Shown here: one piece after another, positions 38,315 through 48,764 of the stretch
Position numbering within the stretch: the first letter of the stretch is position 1
Layout of the letters: every line of letters begins with the position of its first letter
Source: Streptomyces sp. ML-6
Lineage (GTDB): Bacteria > Actinomycetota > Actinomycetes > Streptomycetales > Streptomycetaceae
Reading direction: 5' to 3'
DNA length: 64,000 nucleotides
NCBI RefSeq assembly: GCF_030116705.1
Contig: NZ_JAOTIK010000001.1
Span: 3,739,001 to 3,803,000 of the forward strand
Notes under the pieces: generated by a model
What the model was told of the DNA's origin: nothing
Databases searched by the model: none
What the model saw: only the letters and a program-made list of their open reading frames with translations
Program-made: the position numbers and the translations under genes

Positions 38315-39226
38315 ATGCGGACGCACCTGGCGACGGCCCTCTCGGTGGTACTGGTGGTGGTCCTGGCCGTCCTCGTGCCGGTCGGTGCCCTGTCCGCCTG
38401 GGTCGGCCTGGAGATCGACGACACCGACCGCTACGTCGAGGCGGTCGCGCCGCTCGCCTCCGACCCCGAGGTGCGCGAGACCGTCAGCGACCTCATCACC
38501 GACGGGGCGATGAAGCGGATCGACGCCGGACCGCTCCAGCCCACCGTGCGGGACTTCCTGCACCGGGCGGTGCTGTCGTTCACCACCACCGACGCCTTCC
38601 GGACCGCGTGGAACGCCGCCAACCGCACCGCCCACGAGGCCCTCACCGCCGCCCTGGACGGCGACACCGGGGAGGCCGTGACCATTGACCTGGCGCCCGT
38701 GACCGCGCAGATCCGGCAGAACCTGGTGGACAACGGGGTGCCGTTCGCCGACCTGATCCCCGTCCAGCACACCGACATCACGCTCGTCCCCGCCGACCGC
38801 GCCGACCAGTTGCGCCGGTCCTTCCGGCTGCTGCGGGCCGGCGGCGTCCTCCCCGCCGTGGGCACGCTCGTGCTCGCCGTCCTGGCCGTGGCCGCGGCCT
38901 GGGCGCGCGGCGGCGGGCCGGGGCACCGGCGCTCCGGGGCCGCCGCGCTCTCGGCCGCGGCGGTGGCCGGGCTGGGCTTCGCGCTCGGGGCGCTCGTGCT
39001 GCGCGCGGTGCTCGCGGTCGCCCGCGGCCGGGTGCTGTCCGAGGTGCCCGACGGCGAGGCGGACGGGGCGGCGGCGGTGTACGACGCGTTGACCGCCTCG
39101 CTGCGCACGACGGTGTGGATCGTGTGCGCCGCCGGGCTCGCGGTGGCGGTGTGCGCGGTGCTCGCCCGGATCCTGACCGCCCGCCACCGCCCCGGCCCGC
39201 GACAGGGAGGGCCCGGAGGACCCTGA
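38315..39226 (+). CDS. Membrane protein with extracytoplasmic domain
   Basis: A 303-residue protein. An N-terminal hydrophobic helix ([18 protein letters not shown]) is followed by a ~180-residue polar domain with the pattern [20 protein letters not shown], then three hydrophobic segments. This layout occurs in a conserved actinobacterial membrane family of unknown function. The GGAGGG just before ATG 38315 is closer than usual for a ribosome site, so the start is uncertain. The stop codon lies at the beginning of a 9-bp minisatellite. Confidence 0.7.
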   Translation: MRTHLATALSVVLVVVLAVLVPVGALSAWVGLEIDDTDRYVEAVAPLASDPEVRETVSDLITDGAMKRIDAGPLQPTVRDFLHRAVLSFTTTDAFRTAWNAANRTAHEALTAALDGDTGEAVTIDLAPVTAQIRQNLVDNGVPFADLIPVQHTDITLVPADRADQLRRSFRLLRAGGVLPAVGTLVLAVLAVAAAWARGGGPGHRRSGAAALSAAAVAGLGFALGALVLRAVLAVARGRVLSEVPDGEADGAAAVYDALTASLRTTVWIVCAAGLAVAVCAVLARILTARHRPGPRQGGPGGP

Positions 39227-39341
39227 GGACCGGGAGGACCGGGAGGACCGGGAGGACCGGGAGGACCGGGAGGACCGGGAGGACCGGGAGGACCGGGAGG
39301 ACCGGGAGGACCGGGAGGACCGGGAGGACCGGGAGGACCGG
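39225..39341. repeat. Minisatellite, 13 tandem copies of GAGGACCGG
   Basis: Thirteen consecutive 9-bp units with essentially no variation, starting at the stop codon of the membrane-protein gene. The opposite strand reads CCGGTCCTC repeats. Near-identity suggests recent expansion. Confidence 0.9.
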
Positions 39342-39395
39342 AAAAGCCGGGACGACCGGGGGAGCAGGGCTGACCGTGAAGGCCCGGGAGCGGCC

Positions 39396-39461
39396 GGGCG
39401 GGCTCGACGTGCGGGAGCAGGCGGGCCCGGAACGCGGGTGTGGGCGGGCTCGACGTGCGGG
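39396..39461. repeat. Two direct copies of a 20-bp unit
   Basis: GGGCGGGCTCGACGTGCGGG at 39396-39415 and again at 39442-39461, 26 bases apart. Together with the minisatellite this makes the 39.2-39.5 kb intergenic space repeat-rich. No gene is seen there. Confidence 0.75.
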
Positions 39462-39528
39462 GCCGGGCGGGCCGAAAAACAATGGTTCCCATGACTGCCG
39501 GATCGGGGACGACTGAGAGGTCTTCCGC

Positions 39529-40476
39529 ATGCGAGCCATAGCCGTCGACGCGTTCCGGGCCGACCCCGCGCTGGTGGAGATGCCCAAGCCCGAGCCGGGT
39601 GCCGGTGAGGTACGGGTCAGGATCGAGTACGCCGCACTCAACCCCTGCGACTGGCAGACCGTGCGGGGCTCCCCCGGGGCCCCCGCCGCCTCCCGCGTCT
39701 TCCCCCTGGTCGTCGGCGTGGACTTCGCCGGCCGGGTGGACATGATCGGCCCCGGCGACAACCGCTTCCGGGTCGGCGACCAGGTCTTCGGCCGGATCGC
39801 CGGGGCCGCGTCCGGCGGCGGCACGTACTGCGACTACGTGTCCGTGCCGCAGGACTCCGCGATCGCCCTCGTCCCGCCCGGCCTCCCCCTCCGGGCCGCG
39901 GCCGCCCTGCCGTCCGCCGGGATGGCCGCCGCCCAGATCCTGGAGGCCGCGGCGCTCCGCGGCCACGAGAGCCTGCTGGTCATCGGGGCCGCGGGCGGCG
40001 TCGGCAGCTATCTGACCCAGCTCGCGTCGGCCCGCGACATCCATGTGATCGCCGCCGTGCGCGGCGCCGAGCACGAGCGGATGGCCGCCCTGGGCGCCAC
40101 CACCACCATCGACGTCACCGACCACCCCCTCGACGAAGCCGTGCGCGAGACCTGCCCGGACGGCGTCGACGCGCTCGTCGACCTGGTCTCCACCACACCG
40201 GACGCCTTCGCCGCCCATGCCGCGCGGGTGCGCGACGGCGGCATCGCCCTCACCCCGCACGGCGTCGCCGCCGGGGCCGCCCTGCCCCCGGGCGTGACCG
40301 GCGTCGACTTCCGGCTCGAACCCACCCCGGTCCTGCTCGACGTGCTGGCGGCGGGCGCCGCCGAGGGCGTCCTGCGCGTGCCCATCGACATCGAACTCCC
40401 GCTGGAGAAGGCCCCGCAGGCCCTCGACCGGAACCGGACGGGCGGCGCACGCGGCAAGACCGTCATCGTGCTCTGA
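39529..40476 (+). CDS. NADP-dependent quinone-oxidoreductase-like MDR protein
   Basis: A 315-residue medium-chain dehydrogenase/reductase without the zinc ligands of true alcohol dehydrogenases. The GroES-like fold (~1-120) includes [14 protein letters not shown], and the Rossmann part starts at [18 protein letters not shown]. The family reduces quinones or enones with NADPH. ATG 39529 is preceded by GAGAGG. It lies after the repeat-rich spacer and before a DUF2630 gene on the same strand. Substrate unknown. Confidence 0.88.
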   Translation: MRAIAVDAFRADPALVEMPKPEPGAGEVRVRIEYAALNPCDWQTVRGSPGAPAASRVFPLVVGVDFAGRVDMIGPGDNRFRVGDQVFGRIAGAASGGGTYCDYVSVPQDSAIALVPPGLPLRAAAALPSAGMAAAQILEAAALRGHESLLVIGAAGGVGSYLTQLASARDIHVIAAVRGAEHERMAALGATTTIDVTDHPLDEAVRETCPDGVDALVDLVSTTPDAFAAHAARVRDGGIALTPHGVAAGAALPPGVTGVDFRLEPTPVLLDVLAAGAAEGVLRVPIDIELPLEKAPQALDRNRTGGARGKTVIVL

Positions 40477-40545
40477 GCCCCTGCCCGGCCCCGACCGCTC
40501 CCGTCCCTACCCCCGTCCCCGTACTCCCGTCCCGAAGGAGAGGCC

Positions 40546-40797
40546 ATGGACGACCGGGAACACGACATCATCGACGACATCGGCGATCTCGTCTCCGAGG
40601 AACGCGAGCTCCGCGACCGCTCCGTGCGGGAGTCGGGCCTCGGCCCGGACGAGAAGGCCCGGCTGCACGCCGTGGAGGTCCGGCTCGATCAGTGCTGGGA
40701 CCTGCTGCGACAGCGCCGCGCCCTGCGCGCGTCCGGCGAGGACCCCTCCACCGCAAGGGTCCGGCCGGCCGACGAGGTCGAGGGCTACCAAAGCTGA
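40546..40797 (+). CDS. DUF2630 family protein
   Basis: An 83-residue acidic helical protein. IIDDIGDLVSEERELRDR and LDQCWDLLRQRRALR are the recognisable DUF2630 segments. AAGGAGAGG lies before ATG 40546. The family is widespread in actinobacteria and has no established function. It may be co-transcribed with the upstream oxidoreductase, 69 bases away. Confidence 0.88.
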   Translation: MDDREHDIIDDIGDLVSEERELRDRSVRESGLGPDEKARLHAVEVRLDQCWDLLRQRRALRASGEDPSTARVRPADEVEGYQS

Positions 40798-40935
40798 ACG
40801 TGGAACCCGGAGGAACGCATTGACCGGAACGGGGGCGGGGGCGGGGCAGAGACCGGAGACCGGAGGGCGGACTCGGGTGCGCGCCCACCCCCTGGCTGCT
40901 GAGCGGACCGGGGCGGGCGGCGGCCCGGTCCGCGG

Positions 40936-41337
40936 TCAGCCCGCGGGGCCGCTGCCCCGCAGCCGTTCCATCTCGCGCCGGTCCCGCTTCGTCGGCCGCC
41001 CCGCGCCCCGGTCCCGTACCGGAACCTGGATCGCCACCTCGCGCGGCGGCGGGGGCGGGCTGTTGTCGACGAAGCACTCCACCGCCACCGGCGGACCGAC
41101 CCGCTTCTTCACGATCTTCGCCACGACCACGATCCGGTCCCGGCCCGCGTGCCGGAGCCGCACCTCGTCGCCGACACGCACCGTCTGGGCGGGCTTGGCG
41201 CGCTCACCGGCGACCTTCACATGACCCGCGCGGCAGGCGGCAGTGGCCTGCGAACGGGTCTTCGTCAGCCGGACCGACCAGATCCAGACATCGACCCGAA
41301 CGCTGCCCTCCGCCTGCGGCGCCTCACCGGAAACCAT
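40936..41337 (-). CDS. S4-domain RNA-binding protein (Hsp15-like)
   Basis: A 133-residue protein. The S4 alpha-L fold occupies residues ~14-75 (VDVWIWSVRLTKTRSQATAA, then GHVKVAGERAKPAQTVRVGDEV). A basic C-terminal tail ending in RRGREMERLRG-like sequence follows. The E. coli relative Hsp15 binds stalled 50S subunits carrying nascent chains. The gene is monocistronic and ends convergently with the DUF2630 gene. Confidence 0.9.
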   Translation of the reverse strand: MVSGEAPQAEGSVRVDVWIWSVRLTKTRSQATAACRAGHVKVAGERAKPAQTVRVGDEVRLRHAGRDRIVVVAKIVKKRVGPPVAVECFVDNSPPPPPREVAIQVPVRDRGAGRPTKRDRREMERLRGSGPAG

Positions 41338-41440
41338 GGGTCCGACTGTAGTGCGAGTGCGGCGCGCGACGGGGCGGGCCGGATCGTTCGCCGGCCCGCC
41401 CCGTCTCCCGTCCCCGGCCCCGGGTTTCAGACCCCCTGCC

Positions 41441-43120
41441 TCAGCCGAAGCTGCTGATGACGTCGGACATGCTGTAGCCGTACAGCTCGCGCTTGCACAC
41501 CCCGCACTTGCTCGGCGCGTGCTCGCTCAGCGACCACAGCTTCGGCGCGAAGCCGTCGCCGCGCCCGTGCGCGAGGTAGAGGTCCTCGGGACCGAACGAC
41601 GACTGCAGGACCTTCGTGTTGCCGACGAGCTGGTCGACCCCGCCGACCGTGCCCGGCGCGGCCTGGAGCAGCCGCCCGTTGTCGTAGCCGTTGCTGCGGT
41701 GGAAGTACCACTTGCCCTCGTACCGCATGACGCCCTGGATCTTGTGCCACAGCGCCTCGCCGTTGAACGTGCCGCCGGTCGGCAGCCCGTGGGCCAGGTC
41801 GGCGGAGGCGGTCGTGCCGGTGGCGCCCTCGACCGCGGCCACCAGATCGGCCATCGGGTACGTGCCGACCCGGCCGGGGCTCGTGCCGCCGTTGTTGGTG
41901 TTGCAGTACTCGCCGAGGACCATGTGGTCGGTGCCGGTGCGGTCCAGCGAGATGTACGAGGCCTTCGGGCGCCCGGTGGCGTAACACTGGTTCTTGCTGG
42001 TGCTGCCGCCGTTCTTCGCCGTGGTGAACTTCAGCGTGGCGACCTGCGGCATGACGTAGCGGTAGCCGTAGCCGTACCAGACGTTGTTCTGCCGGCCGAC
42101 CCTCTTCTTGTCCGTGACGTTGCTGGTCAGGCCGTCCGGCGTGGGGTCGTCGACGTCGGCCTTGTTGTCCGGGTCGAGGTCCATGATCTTGCGCAGGTCG
42201 AAGACCCGCATGCCGTTGGCGGTGTCGGCGACGTACAGGTAGTTGCCGTACCAGACCATGCCCCCGGCGTGGATGCCGTTCTGGGCGGCGCAGGAGGAGG
42301 TCACCTCGCCGACGCACTTGCCCTCGCGCGCGTGCAGCGCGTCGAAGGAGATGTGGTCCTTGGAGTTCATGTACGGCCAGACCAGCAGCACGTGGCGGTA
42401 CGTCTTGGTGGCCTGGTTGAAGAAGCTGACCCGGATGCCCTTCTCGTTGCAGGCGTCCCCCGCCGAGCTCAGCAGGCAGTTGTCCTTGCCCGAGAGGTAG
42501 TCGCTGCGGCCCGGGTTCTCCGCGTCGTAACTGGCCACGGCGATCGGCTCGGCGTTGGACGTGCCCCAGTCCTCGTCCTCCTGCGCGTCCGACACACCGG
42601 TGATGGCCTGCGGGACCCATTCCGAGGAGGTGGCGTCGTCGTTCTTCCAGCAGACGCGGGGGGCGGCGGTCAGGTCGGGTCCGTAGATACCGGTGGTCCC
42701 GCAGTCGCTCCCCCAGCCGGCGGGCCGGTTGGCCTGCTCCATCAACGCGGTGAGCCCCTGCTTGGGCAGCCCGGCGTCCAATTTCGCGACAAGACCGGAA
42801 ATATCATTGCCTTTCGCCAACTTGAAGTCGGCGGCCCGGCCGGGAACGGGGGCTGCGGCGAGCGACTCCCTCGGGACGGCCGGAGCGGTTCCGGTCCCCG
42901 TCCCGGCGAAGTCGTCCTGCTCGCCCTCGTGCTCGTTGTCGAAGCCGTCGTCCGGCATGTCCTCGTTGCCCGGTACGGGATCGTCCGCCGCCCGTGCGAC
43001 GGACGGCCGGGAGTCCGCCGGAACGGCGGTGGCACCGGCCATCGGAGCGAGTACGGAAATCAGTGCGCCGGTCGCGACGGCACAGACCCCAAGGCGTGTT
43101 CGACGAGAGGGTTTCCCCAT
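41441..43120 (-). CDS. Large secreted protein of unknown function
   Basis: A 559-residue exported protein. The signal peptide is [20 protein letters not shown], continuing to an AGA-type site. The mature protein has many Trp/Tyr/Gly/Asp turns, suggesting a beta-propeller-like fold. Several Cys pairs ([31 protein letters not shown]) suggest disulfides. ATG 43120 has GAAGGG 7 bases upstream. A 31-bp inverted repeat lies 41-71 bases before the start. No catalytic motif was recognised. It is divergent from the PE-rich VWA gene. Confidence 0.75.
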   Translation of the reverse strand: MGKPSRRTRLGVCAVATGALISVLAPMAGATAVPADSRPSVARAADDPVPGNEDMPDDGFDNEHEGEQDDFAGTGTGTAPAVPRESLAAAPVPGRAADFKLAKGNDISGLVAKLDAGLPKQGLTALMEQANRPAGWGSDCGTTGIYGPDLTAAPRVCWKNDDATSSEWVPQAITGVSDAQEDEDWGTSNAEPIAVASYDAENPGRSDYLSGKDNCLLSSAGDACNEKGIRVSFFNQATKTYRHVLLVWPYMNSKDHISFDALHAREGKCVGEVTSSCAAQNGIHAGGMVWYGNYLYVADTANGMRVFDLRKIMDLDPDNKADVDDPTPDGLTSNVTDKKRVGRQNNVWYGYGYRYVMPQVATLKFTTAKNGGSTSKNQCYATGRPKASYISLDRTGTDHMVLGEYCNTNNGGTSPGRVGTYPMADLVAAVEGATGTTASADLAHGLPTGGTFNGEALWHKIQGVMRYEGKWYFHRSNGYDNGRLLQAAPGTVGGVDQLVGNTKVLQSSFGPEDLYLAHGRGDGFAPKLWSLSEHAPSKCGVCKRELYGYSMSDVISSFG

Positions 43121-43470
43121 GTGAAGGCCCTTCTTGGCAGTGCTGGCGAATAACGGACAACGGTGCACCTGACTTCACGTCAAGTGCACCGGCCGCTCAC
43201 GCTAACAAGGCAATTCAGGGCTTTGTCAGCACATTTGAACGGAAACACATCAGGCCCGCACGACATGCGCACACGACCCGGCGGAGACTCGTCCAGGGCC
43301 TGGCGGGAAATCGTTCGCCGATCGTTCGCGCATCGGTTTTCCCCAGGGCGGGCCGTGCCGACGAAGAAGGGCCTGATCCGGCCGCTAACCTTACGTATCC
43401 GCCCTGGCCAGGGATCAATTCCCACAGGTCGGACATTTATCGCACCCAACTCACGCGAAAGGCCTCGCCC
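43121..43470. other. Divergent intergenic region, relatively AT-rich
   Basis: 350 bases between the secreted-protein gene (minus) and the VWA gene (plus). It contains a long inverted repeat (43161-43191), and its base composition is clearly less GC-rich than the flanking genes. Promoter boxes could not be assigned with confidence. Confidence 0.5.
43161..43191. promoter_or_regulatory. 31-bp inverted repeat upstream of secreted protein gene
   Basis: CGGTGCAC (43161-43168) pairs with GTGCACCG (43184-43191), with an inner TGAC / GTCA pair, one mismatch and a 5-base loop. It could be an operator or a 5'-UTR hairpin. Its centre lies about 56 bases from the gene start on the minus strand. Confidence 0.55.
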
Positions 43471-45144
43471 ATGGGCATTCGGAGCTTGCTGCGCAAGGTG
43501 TTCGGCCGTGACCGCGCGGAGCAGGACGCACCGACGGCCACGGTCCCGCCCCAGACCGAACGCACCGCGCCCGCGGATGCGGAGCCGGTCGCGGAGTCGA
43601 AGCCCGCCGCGGAATCCGTCGCGGAACCGGTCACGGAACCGGCGGACGAGCCGGAAGCGGCGACGGCCCCGGTGAGCGACCCCGCCCCGGCCGCCCGGGC
43701 CACGATCCCGGCTCCCGCCTCACCCCCCTCCACCGAGAGCGACAGCAGCACCGGCCTGGCCTCGGACCTGGTGGCGGCCGCCTTCGACAAGCCCTCCGCC
43801 CGCACGGTCCCGGCCCAGGGCTCGGCCCCGGAGGAGAGGACGGCCGAACCGAAGGCCGAACCCGAACCTGAACCGGTCGCGGAGTCGAAGCCGGAACCGG
43901 AACCGGAACCGGAACCCCAGCCGGAATCCCAGCCGAAGCCCGCCGAGGCAGAGGTCACCGAGGCCACCGAGGCCACCGAGCCGAAGGCCACCGAGCCCGA
44001 GGCTCCCGTCAAGGCCGAGGTCGAGCCCGAGACCACGCCCGAGCCCGAGCCCGAGGCGACGCCCGTACAGCCCGAGCCGACCCCGGTGGCCGAGACCGCC
44101 ACCGAAACCACCCGGCCCGAGGTCGAGACCACGCCCGAGCCCGAGGCGAAGCCCGTCGAGCCCGTCGAGCCCGTCGTCGAGTCCGCCCCGGTGGCCGAAA
44201 CCCCCACCGAACCCGAGCCCTCCGCGGCCAAGCCCGAGCCCGTCGCCACCGAACCCCTCGCGGCCGAACCCGAGCCCGCCACCGAGCCCGCCGGGACCAC
44301 CGAGCCCGAGGCCCCCACGGCCCCCGAGCCCGCCCCGGCCGCCGAAGCCTCCACCCCCGAGCCCGAACCTGCCCCCGAAACCCCGGCCGCCGAACCCCCC
44401 ACCCCGGCACCGACCACCGAAACTCCGGTGGCCGAAACCCCGGCCCCCGCCCCCAAGCCCGCCCTCTCCCTCGCCCGGGTCAAGTCGCGCGCCCCCGGCC
44501 TCGTCGCCCCGTACAAGGCCGCCCAGGCCGGGCTCAAGGCGCACGGGCTGACCGGGCTGCGCGCCACCGTCTACCTGGTCCTCGACCGCTCCGGCTCCAT
44601 GCGGCCGTTCTACAAGGACGGCAGCGCCCAGCACCTGGGCGACCGCACCGTGGCGCTCGCCGCGCACCTCGACGAGGACGCGACCGTCCCCGTCGTCTTC
44701 TTCTCGACGGAGATCGACGGCACCGCCACCGTCGGGCTCACCGACCACGAGGGCCGGATCGACGAACTGAACGCGGGCCTCGGCCGCCTCGGCCGTACGA
44801 ACTACCAGGCCGCCGTCGAGGAGGTCGTCGCCCACTACGAGGGCTCCGGGGCCACCGGTCCCGCCCTGGTGATCTTCCAGACGGACGGCCCGCCGGACGC
44901 CAAGCAGCCCGCCCGGCAGGCGCTGGCCGACGCGGCCCGGCTGCCGCTGTTCTTCCAGTTCGTCGCGTTCGGCGAGCAGGACGCCAAGGGCTTCGACTTC
45001 CTGCGGAAGCTGGACGCCCCGAACGCCGGGTTCTTCCACGCCGGCCCCGCTCCCCGCGAGGTCGCGGACAGCACGTTCTACCGCGAGGTGCTCGCCGCGC
45101 TCCCCGCCTGGCTCGCCGACCGCGAGCCGGCGCCCGACGCCTGA
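43471..45144 (+). CDS. VWA-domain protein with long Pro/Glu-rich N-terminal region
   Basis: A 557-residue protein. Residues ~20-330 are low-complexity, built from Pro-Glu, Ala-Glu and Thr-Glu-Pro units. The C-terminal VWA domain (~360-545) has an intact [14 protein letters not shown], a later Thr in GRTNYQAA, and FQTDGPPD. This is the TerY/TerF-like VWA type linked in other bacteria to tellurite and stress (ter) operons. No terD genes are present nearby. ATG 43471 is preceded by AAAGG. Its 3' end overlaps the convergent histidine kinase gene by 67 bases. Confidence 0.85.
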   Translation: MGIRSLLRKVFGRDRAEQDAPTATVPPQTERTAPADAEPVAESKPAAESVAEPVTEPADEPEAATAPVSDPAPAARATIPAPASPPSTESDSSTGLASDLVAAAFDKPSARTVPAQGSAPEERTAEPKAEPEPEPVAESKPEPEPEPEPQPESQPKPAEAEVTEATEATEPKATEPEAPVKAEVEPETTPEPEPEATPVQPEPTPVAETATETTRPEVETTPEPEAKPVEPVEPVVESAPVAETPTEPEPSAAKPEPVATEPLAAEPEPATEPAGTTEPEAPTAPEPAPAAEASTPEPEPAPETPAAEPPTPAPTTETPVAETPAPAPKPALSLARVKSRAPGLVAPYKAAQAGLKAHGLTGLRATVYLVLDRSGSMRPFYKDGSAQHLGDRTVALAAHLDEDATVPVVFFSTEIDGTATVGLTDHEGRIDELNAGLGRLGRTNYQAAVEEVVAHYEGSGATGPALVIFQTDGPPDAKQPARQALADAARLPLFFQFVAFGEQDAKGFDFLRKLDAPNAGFFHAGPAPREVADSTFYREVLAALPAWLADREPAPDA

Positions 45145-46292
45145 TCCACCGGCAGTCGTACGGTCACGGCGAGCCCGCCCCCGGGGCCCGGCACCGCCGT
45201 GACCGTACCGTCGTGCGCCAGTGCGATGGACCGCACGATCGACAGGCCGAGGCCGGAACCGCGCCCCATCCGGTCCCGGCCCTCGCCCCGCCGGAACGGT
45301 TCGAACAGCCCCGGGATGTCCGCCGCGTCCACCACCGGCCCGGTGTTGCGCACCTCCAGCAGCGCCCCGTCGCCGTCCACCGTCAGCGACACGTCCACCG
45401 ACCCGTCGGGCACGTTGTAGGTGACGGCGTTGGCCAGCAGGTTCGCCACCAGCTGCGCGAGCAGCAGCCGGTTGCCCCGGACCATCGCGCGGGCTCCGGC
45501 CCCGACCCGCACCCCCGGATGCCGGGCGGTCTCCTCCGCCACCACGTGCGCCAGGTCCACCGGCTCCCGTTCGCCCTCCGCGAGCCCGCGCTCGCTGCGC
45601 GCCAGCACCAGCAGCCCCTCGATGAGCCGCTCGCTGCGCCGGTTGTTGTCCAGGAGCGTCTGCCGGGTCCGTACGAGATCCTCCGGGGACGGGTCGTCCA
45701 GCCCGATCTGGATCGCGGCCCGCTGGGTGGCGAGCGGGGTCCGCAGCTCGTGGGAGGCGTTGGCGATGAACCTCCGCTGGCTGTCGAACGCCTTCTCCAG
45801 CCGGGCCAGCAACGCGTCGAGCGTGTCGCCCAGCTCCTTCAGCTCGTCGTCCGGGCCGCTGGACGCGATCCGCTCGTGCAGATTGTGCTCGGAGAGCCGC
45901 CGCGCCTTCGCGGTCATGGCGTGCACCGGGCGCAGCACCCGCCCCGCCGTCCACCAGCCCACGCCGACCGCGCACGCCGTCATGACGAGCAGCGAGGCCA
46001 CGGACCACACGAGCAGCTGGTCCCCGGCCGCGTCGCTGACGTTGTCGGTGAGGTCGTAGACGGTGGGCGGGCCGAGACGGCGCCGGGTGATCAGCGGACC
46101 GTTCACCGCGTAGCCGGGCTGGACCACGACCGCGGTGCGGGCGATGTCACGCGCCCGGGAGTCCGTGCCGGCCCGGGAGGCCAGGTTGACGGTGGTGAGC
46201 AGCGCCGCGCCCAGGATCAGGAACACCCCGCCGTACACCAGCGCGATACGGGCCCGGATCCTGGAGTGCGGCGCCCCCGAGAGCCACTTCAC
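45078..46292 (-). CDS. Sensor histidine kinase (HAMP, HisKA, HATPase)
   Basis: A 404-residue kinase. Two membrane helices (~14-36 and ~145-165) flank a short sensor domain, followed by HAMP, the phospho-acceptor H box [16 protein letters not shown], the N box [13 protein letters not shown] and the G box [12 protein letters not shown] 46292 overlaps the stop of the response regulator gene (ATGA), so the two form one operon. The stimulus is not evident; the extracytoplasmic loop is only about 90 residues. The C-terminus overlaps the convergent VWA gene. Confidence 0.93.
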   Translation of the reverse strand: MKWLSGAPHSRIRARIALVYGGVFLILGAALLTTVNLASRAGTDSRARDIARTAVVVQPGYAVNGPLITRRRLGPPTVYDLTDNVSDAAGDQLLVWSVASLLVMTACAVGVGWWTAGRVLRPVHAMTAKARRLSEHNLHERIASSGPDDELKELGDTLDALLARLEKAFDSQRRFIANASHELRTPLATQRAAIQIGLDDPSPEDLVRTRQTLLDNNRRSERLIEGLLVLARSERGLAEGEREPVDLAHVVAEETARHPGVRVGAGARAMVRGNRLLLAQLVANLLANAVTYNVPDGSVDVSLTVDGDGALLEVRNTGPVVDAADIPGLFEPFRRGEGRDRMGRGSGLGLSIVRSIALAHDGTVTAVPGPGGGLAVTVRLPVDQASGAGSRSASQAGSAASTSR

Positions 46293-46942
46293 AGCGCGTA
46301 CCCCACACCCTGCACCGTACGGATCACGGCCGGTTCCCCGAGCTTCCCGCGCAGCTTGCTCATGCAGACGCGGACCGCGCCGGTGAACGGGTCGGCGTTG
46401 GCGTCCCAGGCCCGTTCCAGCAGCTCCTCCGCGCTGACTGCCCCGCCGTCGGCCTCCATCAGCAGCTGGAGCACCGAGAACTCCTTCGGCGAGAGGTCCA
46501 GCTCCCGCCCCTCCCGGGAGGCGGTGCGCCGCACGGTGTCGAGCCGGATGCCGTGCCGTTCCAGCTGCGGCGGCACGGGGCGGGCGCTGCGGCGGCGCAG
46601 CGCCCGTACCCGCGACACCAGCTCGGGGAACTCGAACGGCTTGCCCAGGTAGTCGTCGGCGCCGAGGTCGAGCCCGGCGACCCGGTCCTCCATGGAACCG
46701 GCGGCGGTGAGCATCAGGATCCTGGTCCGGGAGCCGGAGGCGACGAGCCGCCGCGCCACGTCGTCGCCGTGCACCCGCGGCAGATCGCGGTCGAGGACGA
46801 CGACGTCGTAGTCGTGCAGCCCCAGGTAGGCGAGGGCGGCGTCACCGCTGTACACCGTGTCGACGGCGAAACCCGCGCGCCGCAGCCCGGTGGCGACCAG
46901 CTCCGCCAGGATCTCCTCGTCCTCGGCGACCAGTACCCGCAT
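46289..46942 (-). CDS. OmpR/PhoB-type response regulator
   Basis: A 217-residue regulator. The receiver domain has acidic residues EDEE (7-10), phospho-acceptor Asp51 in VVVLDRDLP, and Lys in GKPFEF. A winged-helix DNA-binding domain follows (LSPKEFSVLQLLM to [12 protein letters not shown]). ATG 46942 has AGGGGA 8 bases upstream; the frame continues upstream without support. It is the first gene of the two-component operon and is divergent from metG across about 150 bases. Confidence 0.93.
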   Translation of the reverse strand: MRVLVAEDEEILAELVATGLRRAGFAVDTVYSGDAALAYLGLHDYDVVVLDRDLPRVHGDDVARRLVASGSRTRILMLTAAGSMEDRVAGLDLGADDYLGKPFEFPELVSRVRALRRRSARPVPPQLERHGIRLDTVRRTASREGRELDLSPKEFSVLQLLMEADGGAVSAEELLERAWDANADPFTGAVRVCMSKLRGKLGEPAVIRTVQGVGYAL

Positions 46943-47077
46943 CGTGATGTCCCCTGCCTCGTGCATGCGCGTCCACTCCCTCCCAGGATGCGTCTTTGCT
47001 ACGGGAAGGCATGTTTCGCAAAGGTCTCCGCACCCGTGACCGGGTTTATCGGTGTGAATCGATCTCCCGCAGGCCGT

Positions 47078-47083
47078 TAGGAT
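47078..47083 (+). promoter_or_regulatory. -10 box of metG
   Basis: TAGGAT, 7 bases before the metG ATG, with TGAATC 17 bases upstream as a weak -35. With no Shine-Dalgarno visible, a leaderless metG mRNA is possible. Confidence 0.4.
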
Positions 47084-47090
47084 TTCGACC

Positions 47091-48695
47091 ATGGCGGCCA
47101 CTGGATCCGAGAAGCAGGGGGCGACGGCGTACTACGTCTCGACTCCCATCTACTACGTCAACGACGCTCCTCACCTGGGCCACGCCTACACGACCGTCGC
47201 AGGCGACGTGCTCACGCGCTGGCACCGCCAGCGCGGCGAGAAGGTGTGGTACCTCACCGGCACGGACGAGCACGGTCAGAAGATCATGCGCACTGCCGAG
47301 GCGAACGGCGTCACCCCGCAGGAGTGGTGCGACAAGCTCGTGGAGGAGGCGTGGAAGCCCCTCTGGGAGCACCTGGGCATCGCGAACGACGACTTCATCC
47401 GTACGACGGAGAAGCGCCACACCGACCGGGTGCAGGAGTTCGTGCAGGACCTGTACGACAAGGGTGAGATCTACAAGGGCGGCTACGAGGGCCCGTACTG
47501 CGTGGGCTGCGAGGAGTACAAGCTCCCCGGCGATCTGATCGAGGACGAGGACGGCGTCAAGCTGTGCCCGATCCACAAGAAGCCGGTGGAGATCCTCAAG
47601 GAGGAGAACTACTTCTTCAAGCTGAGCTCCTACGGCCCGAAGCTGATGGAGTTCTACGCGAACAACCCTGACTTCATCCAGCCCGAGTCCGCCCGCAACG
47701 AGGTCGTGAACTTCGTCAAGCAGGGCCTCCAGGACCTCTCCATCTCCCGTTCGACCTTCGACTGGGGCGTCCCCGTGCCGTGGGACGAGAAGCACGTCAT
47801 CTACGTGTGGGTCGACGCCCTGCTGAACTACGCCACGGCGGTCGGCTACGGCTCCGACCAGGCCAAGTTCGACGGAACCTTCCCCGCGAACGTGCACCTG
47901 GTCGGCAAGGACATCCTCCGCTTCCACGCGGTGATCTGGCCCGCGATGCTGATGGCGCAGGGCCTGCCGCTGCCCGGCAGGGTCGCGGCCAACGGCTGGC
48001 TGATGGTCGGCGGCGAGAAGATGTCGAAGTCGAACCTGACGGGCATCAAGCCGCAGGACCTGACCTCGCACTTCGGCGTGGACGCCTACCGCTGGTACTT
48101 CCTGCGCGCCATCGCGTTCGGCAGCGACGGCTCGTTCTCCTGGGAGGACTTCTCCGCCCGCTACACCTCCGAGCTGGCCAACGACTACGGCAACCTCGCC
48201 TCCCGCGTCGCCGCCATGGTCGGCAAGTACTTCGACGGGGCGCTCCCGGAGGCCACCGCAGCGGGCGACGCCGAGAAGGCGGTCCAGGAGGGGCTGGCGA
48301 AGGCCGTCGCCACCGCCGACCGGAAGATCGGCGAGGAGCTGGACTTCCAGGCCGGCATCCTGGCGATCTTCGACTTCGTGAAGCAGGTCAACGGCTACAT
48401 CACGGAGCAGGAGCCCTGGAAGGTCGCCAAGGACGACTCCCCCGAGGGCCGGGCCCGCCTCGCGACGATCCTCTACACGGCCGCCGAGTCGCTGCGCGGT
48501 GTCGCGGTCCTGCTGAACGCCGTGATGCCGGAGACCTCGCAGAAGCTGTGGGACTCCCTCGGCGCCGAGTCGTCCCTGGGCGCGCTGGCCGACCAGCGCG
48601 TGCAGGACGCCGGCACCTGGGGCCGTCTCCCGGCGGGCGCGACGGTGACGAAGGGCGCGGTGCTCTTCCCCCGCCTGGAGGAGAAGCCCGCGTAA
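47091..48695 (+). CDS. metG: Methionyl-tRNA synthetase
   Basis: A 534-residue class I synthetase that charges both initiator and elongator tRNA-Met. HLGH is at residues 28-31 and KMSKS at 310-314 (GEKMSKSNLTG). A zinc-knuckle region contains CVGCEEYK and CPIHKKP. The C-terminal anticodon-binding helices are present; the dimerisation domain of longer MetRS forms is absent. A -10-like box close to the ATG suggests a short or absent leader. A strong hairpin terminator follows the stop. Confidence 0.97.
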   Translation: MAATGSEKQGATAYYVSTPIYYVNDAPHLGHAYTTVAGDVLTRWHRQRGEKVWYLTGTDEHGQKIMRTAEANGVTPQEWCDKLVEEAWKPLWEHLGIANDDFIRTTEKRHTDRVQEFVQDLYDKGEIYKGGYEGPYCVGCEEYKLPGDLIEDEDGVKLCPIHKKPVEILKEENYFFKLSSYGPKLMEFYANNPDFIQPESARNEVVNFVKQGLQDLSISRSTFDWGVPVPWDEKHVIYVWVDALLNYATAVGYGSDQAKFDGTFPANVHLVGKDILRFHAVIWPAMLMAQGLPLPGRVAANGWLMVGGEKMSKSNLTGIKPQDLTSHFGVDAYRWYFLRAIAFGSDGSFSWEDFSARYTSELANDYGNLASRVAAMVGKYFDGALPEATAAGDAEKAVQEGLAKAVATADRKIGEELDFQAGILAIFDFVKQVNGYITEQEPWKVAKDDSPEGRARLATILYTAAESLRGVAVLLNAVMPETSQKLWDSLGAESSLGALADQRVQDAGTWGRLPAGATVTKGAVLFPRLEEKPA

Positions 48696-48715
48696 GCGGC
48701 CCCGCACGCACGACG

Positions 48716-48752
48716 AAGGGCCGGCCCCCGCAGGTGCGGGGGCCGGCCCTTT
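48716..48752. terminator. Bidirectional terminator after metG
   Basis: A perfect 15-bp stem GGGCCGGCCCCCGCA / TGCGGGGGCCGGCCC with a 2-base centre, flanked by AA and TTT. It lies between convergent genes. Confidence 0.8.
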
Positions 48753-48764
48753 CGGGTGTCCGGG

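Noticed and set aside
39225..39341. Possible CRISPR array
   Set aside because: Units are contiguous 9-bp repeats without spacers, and no cas gene is present.
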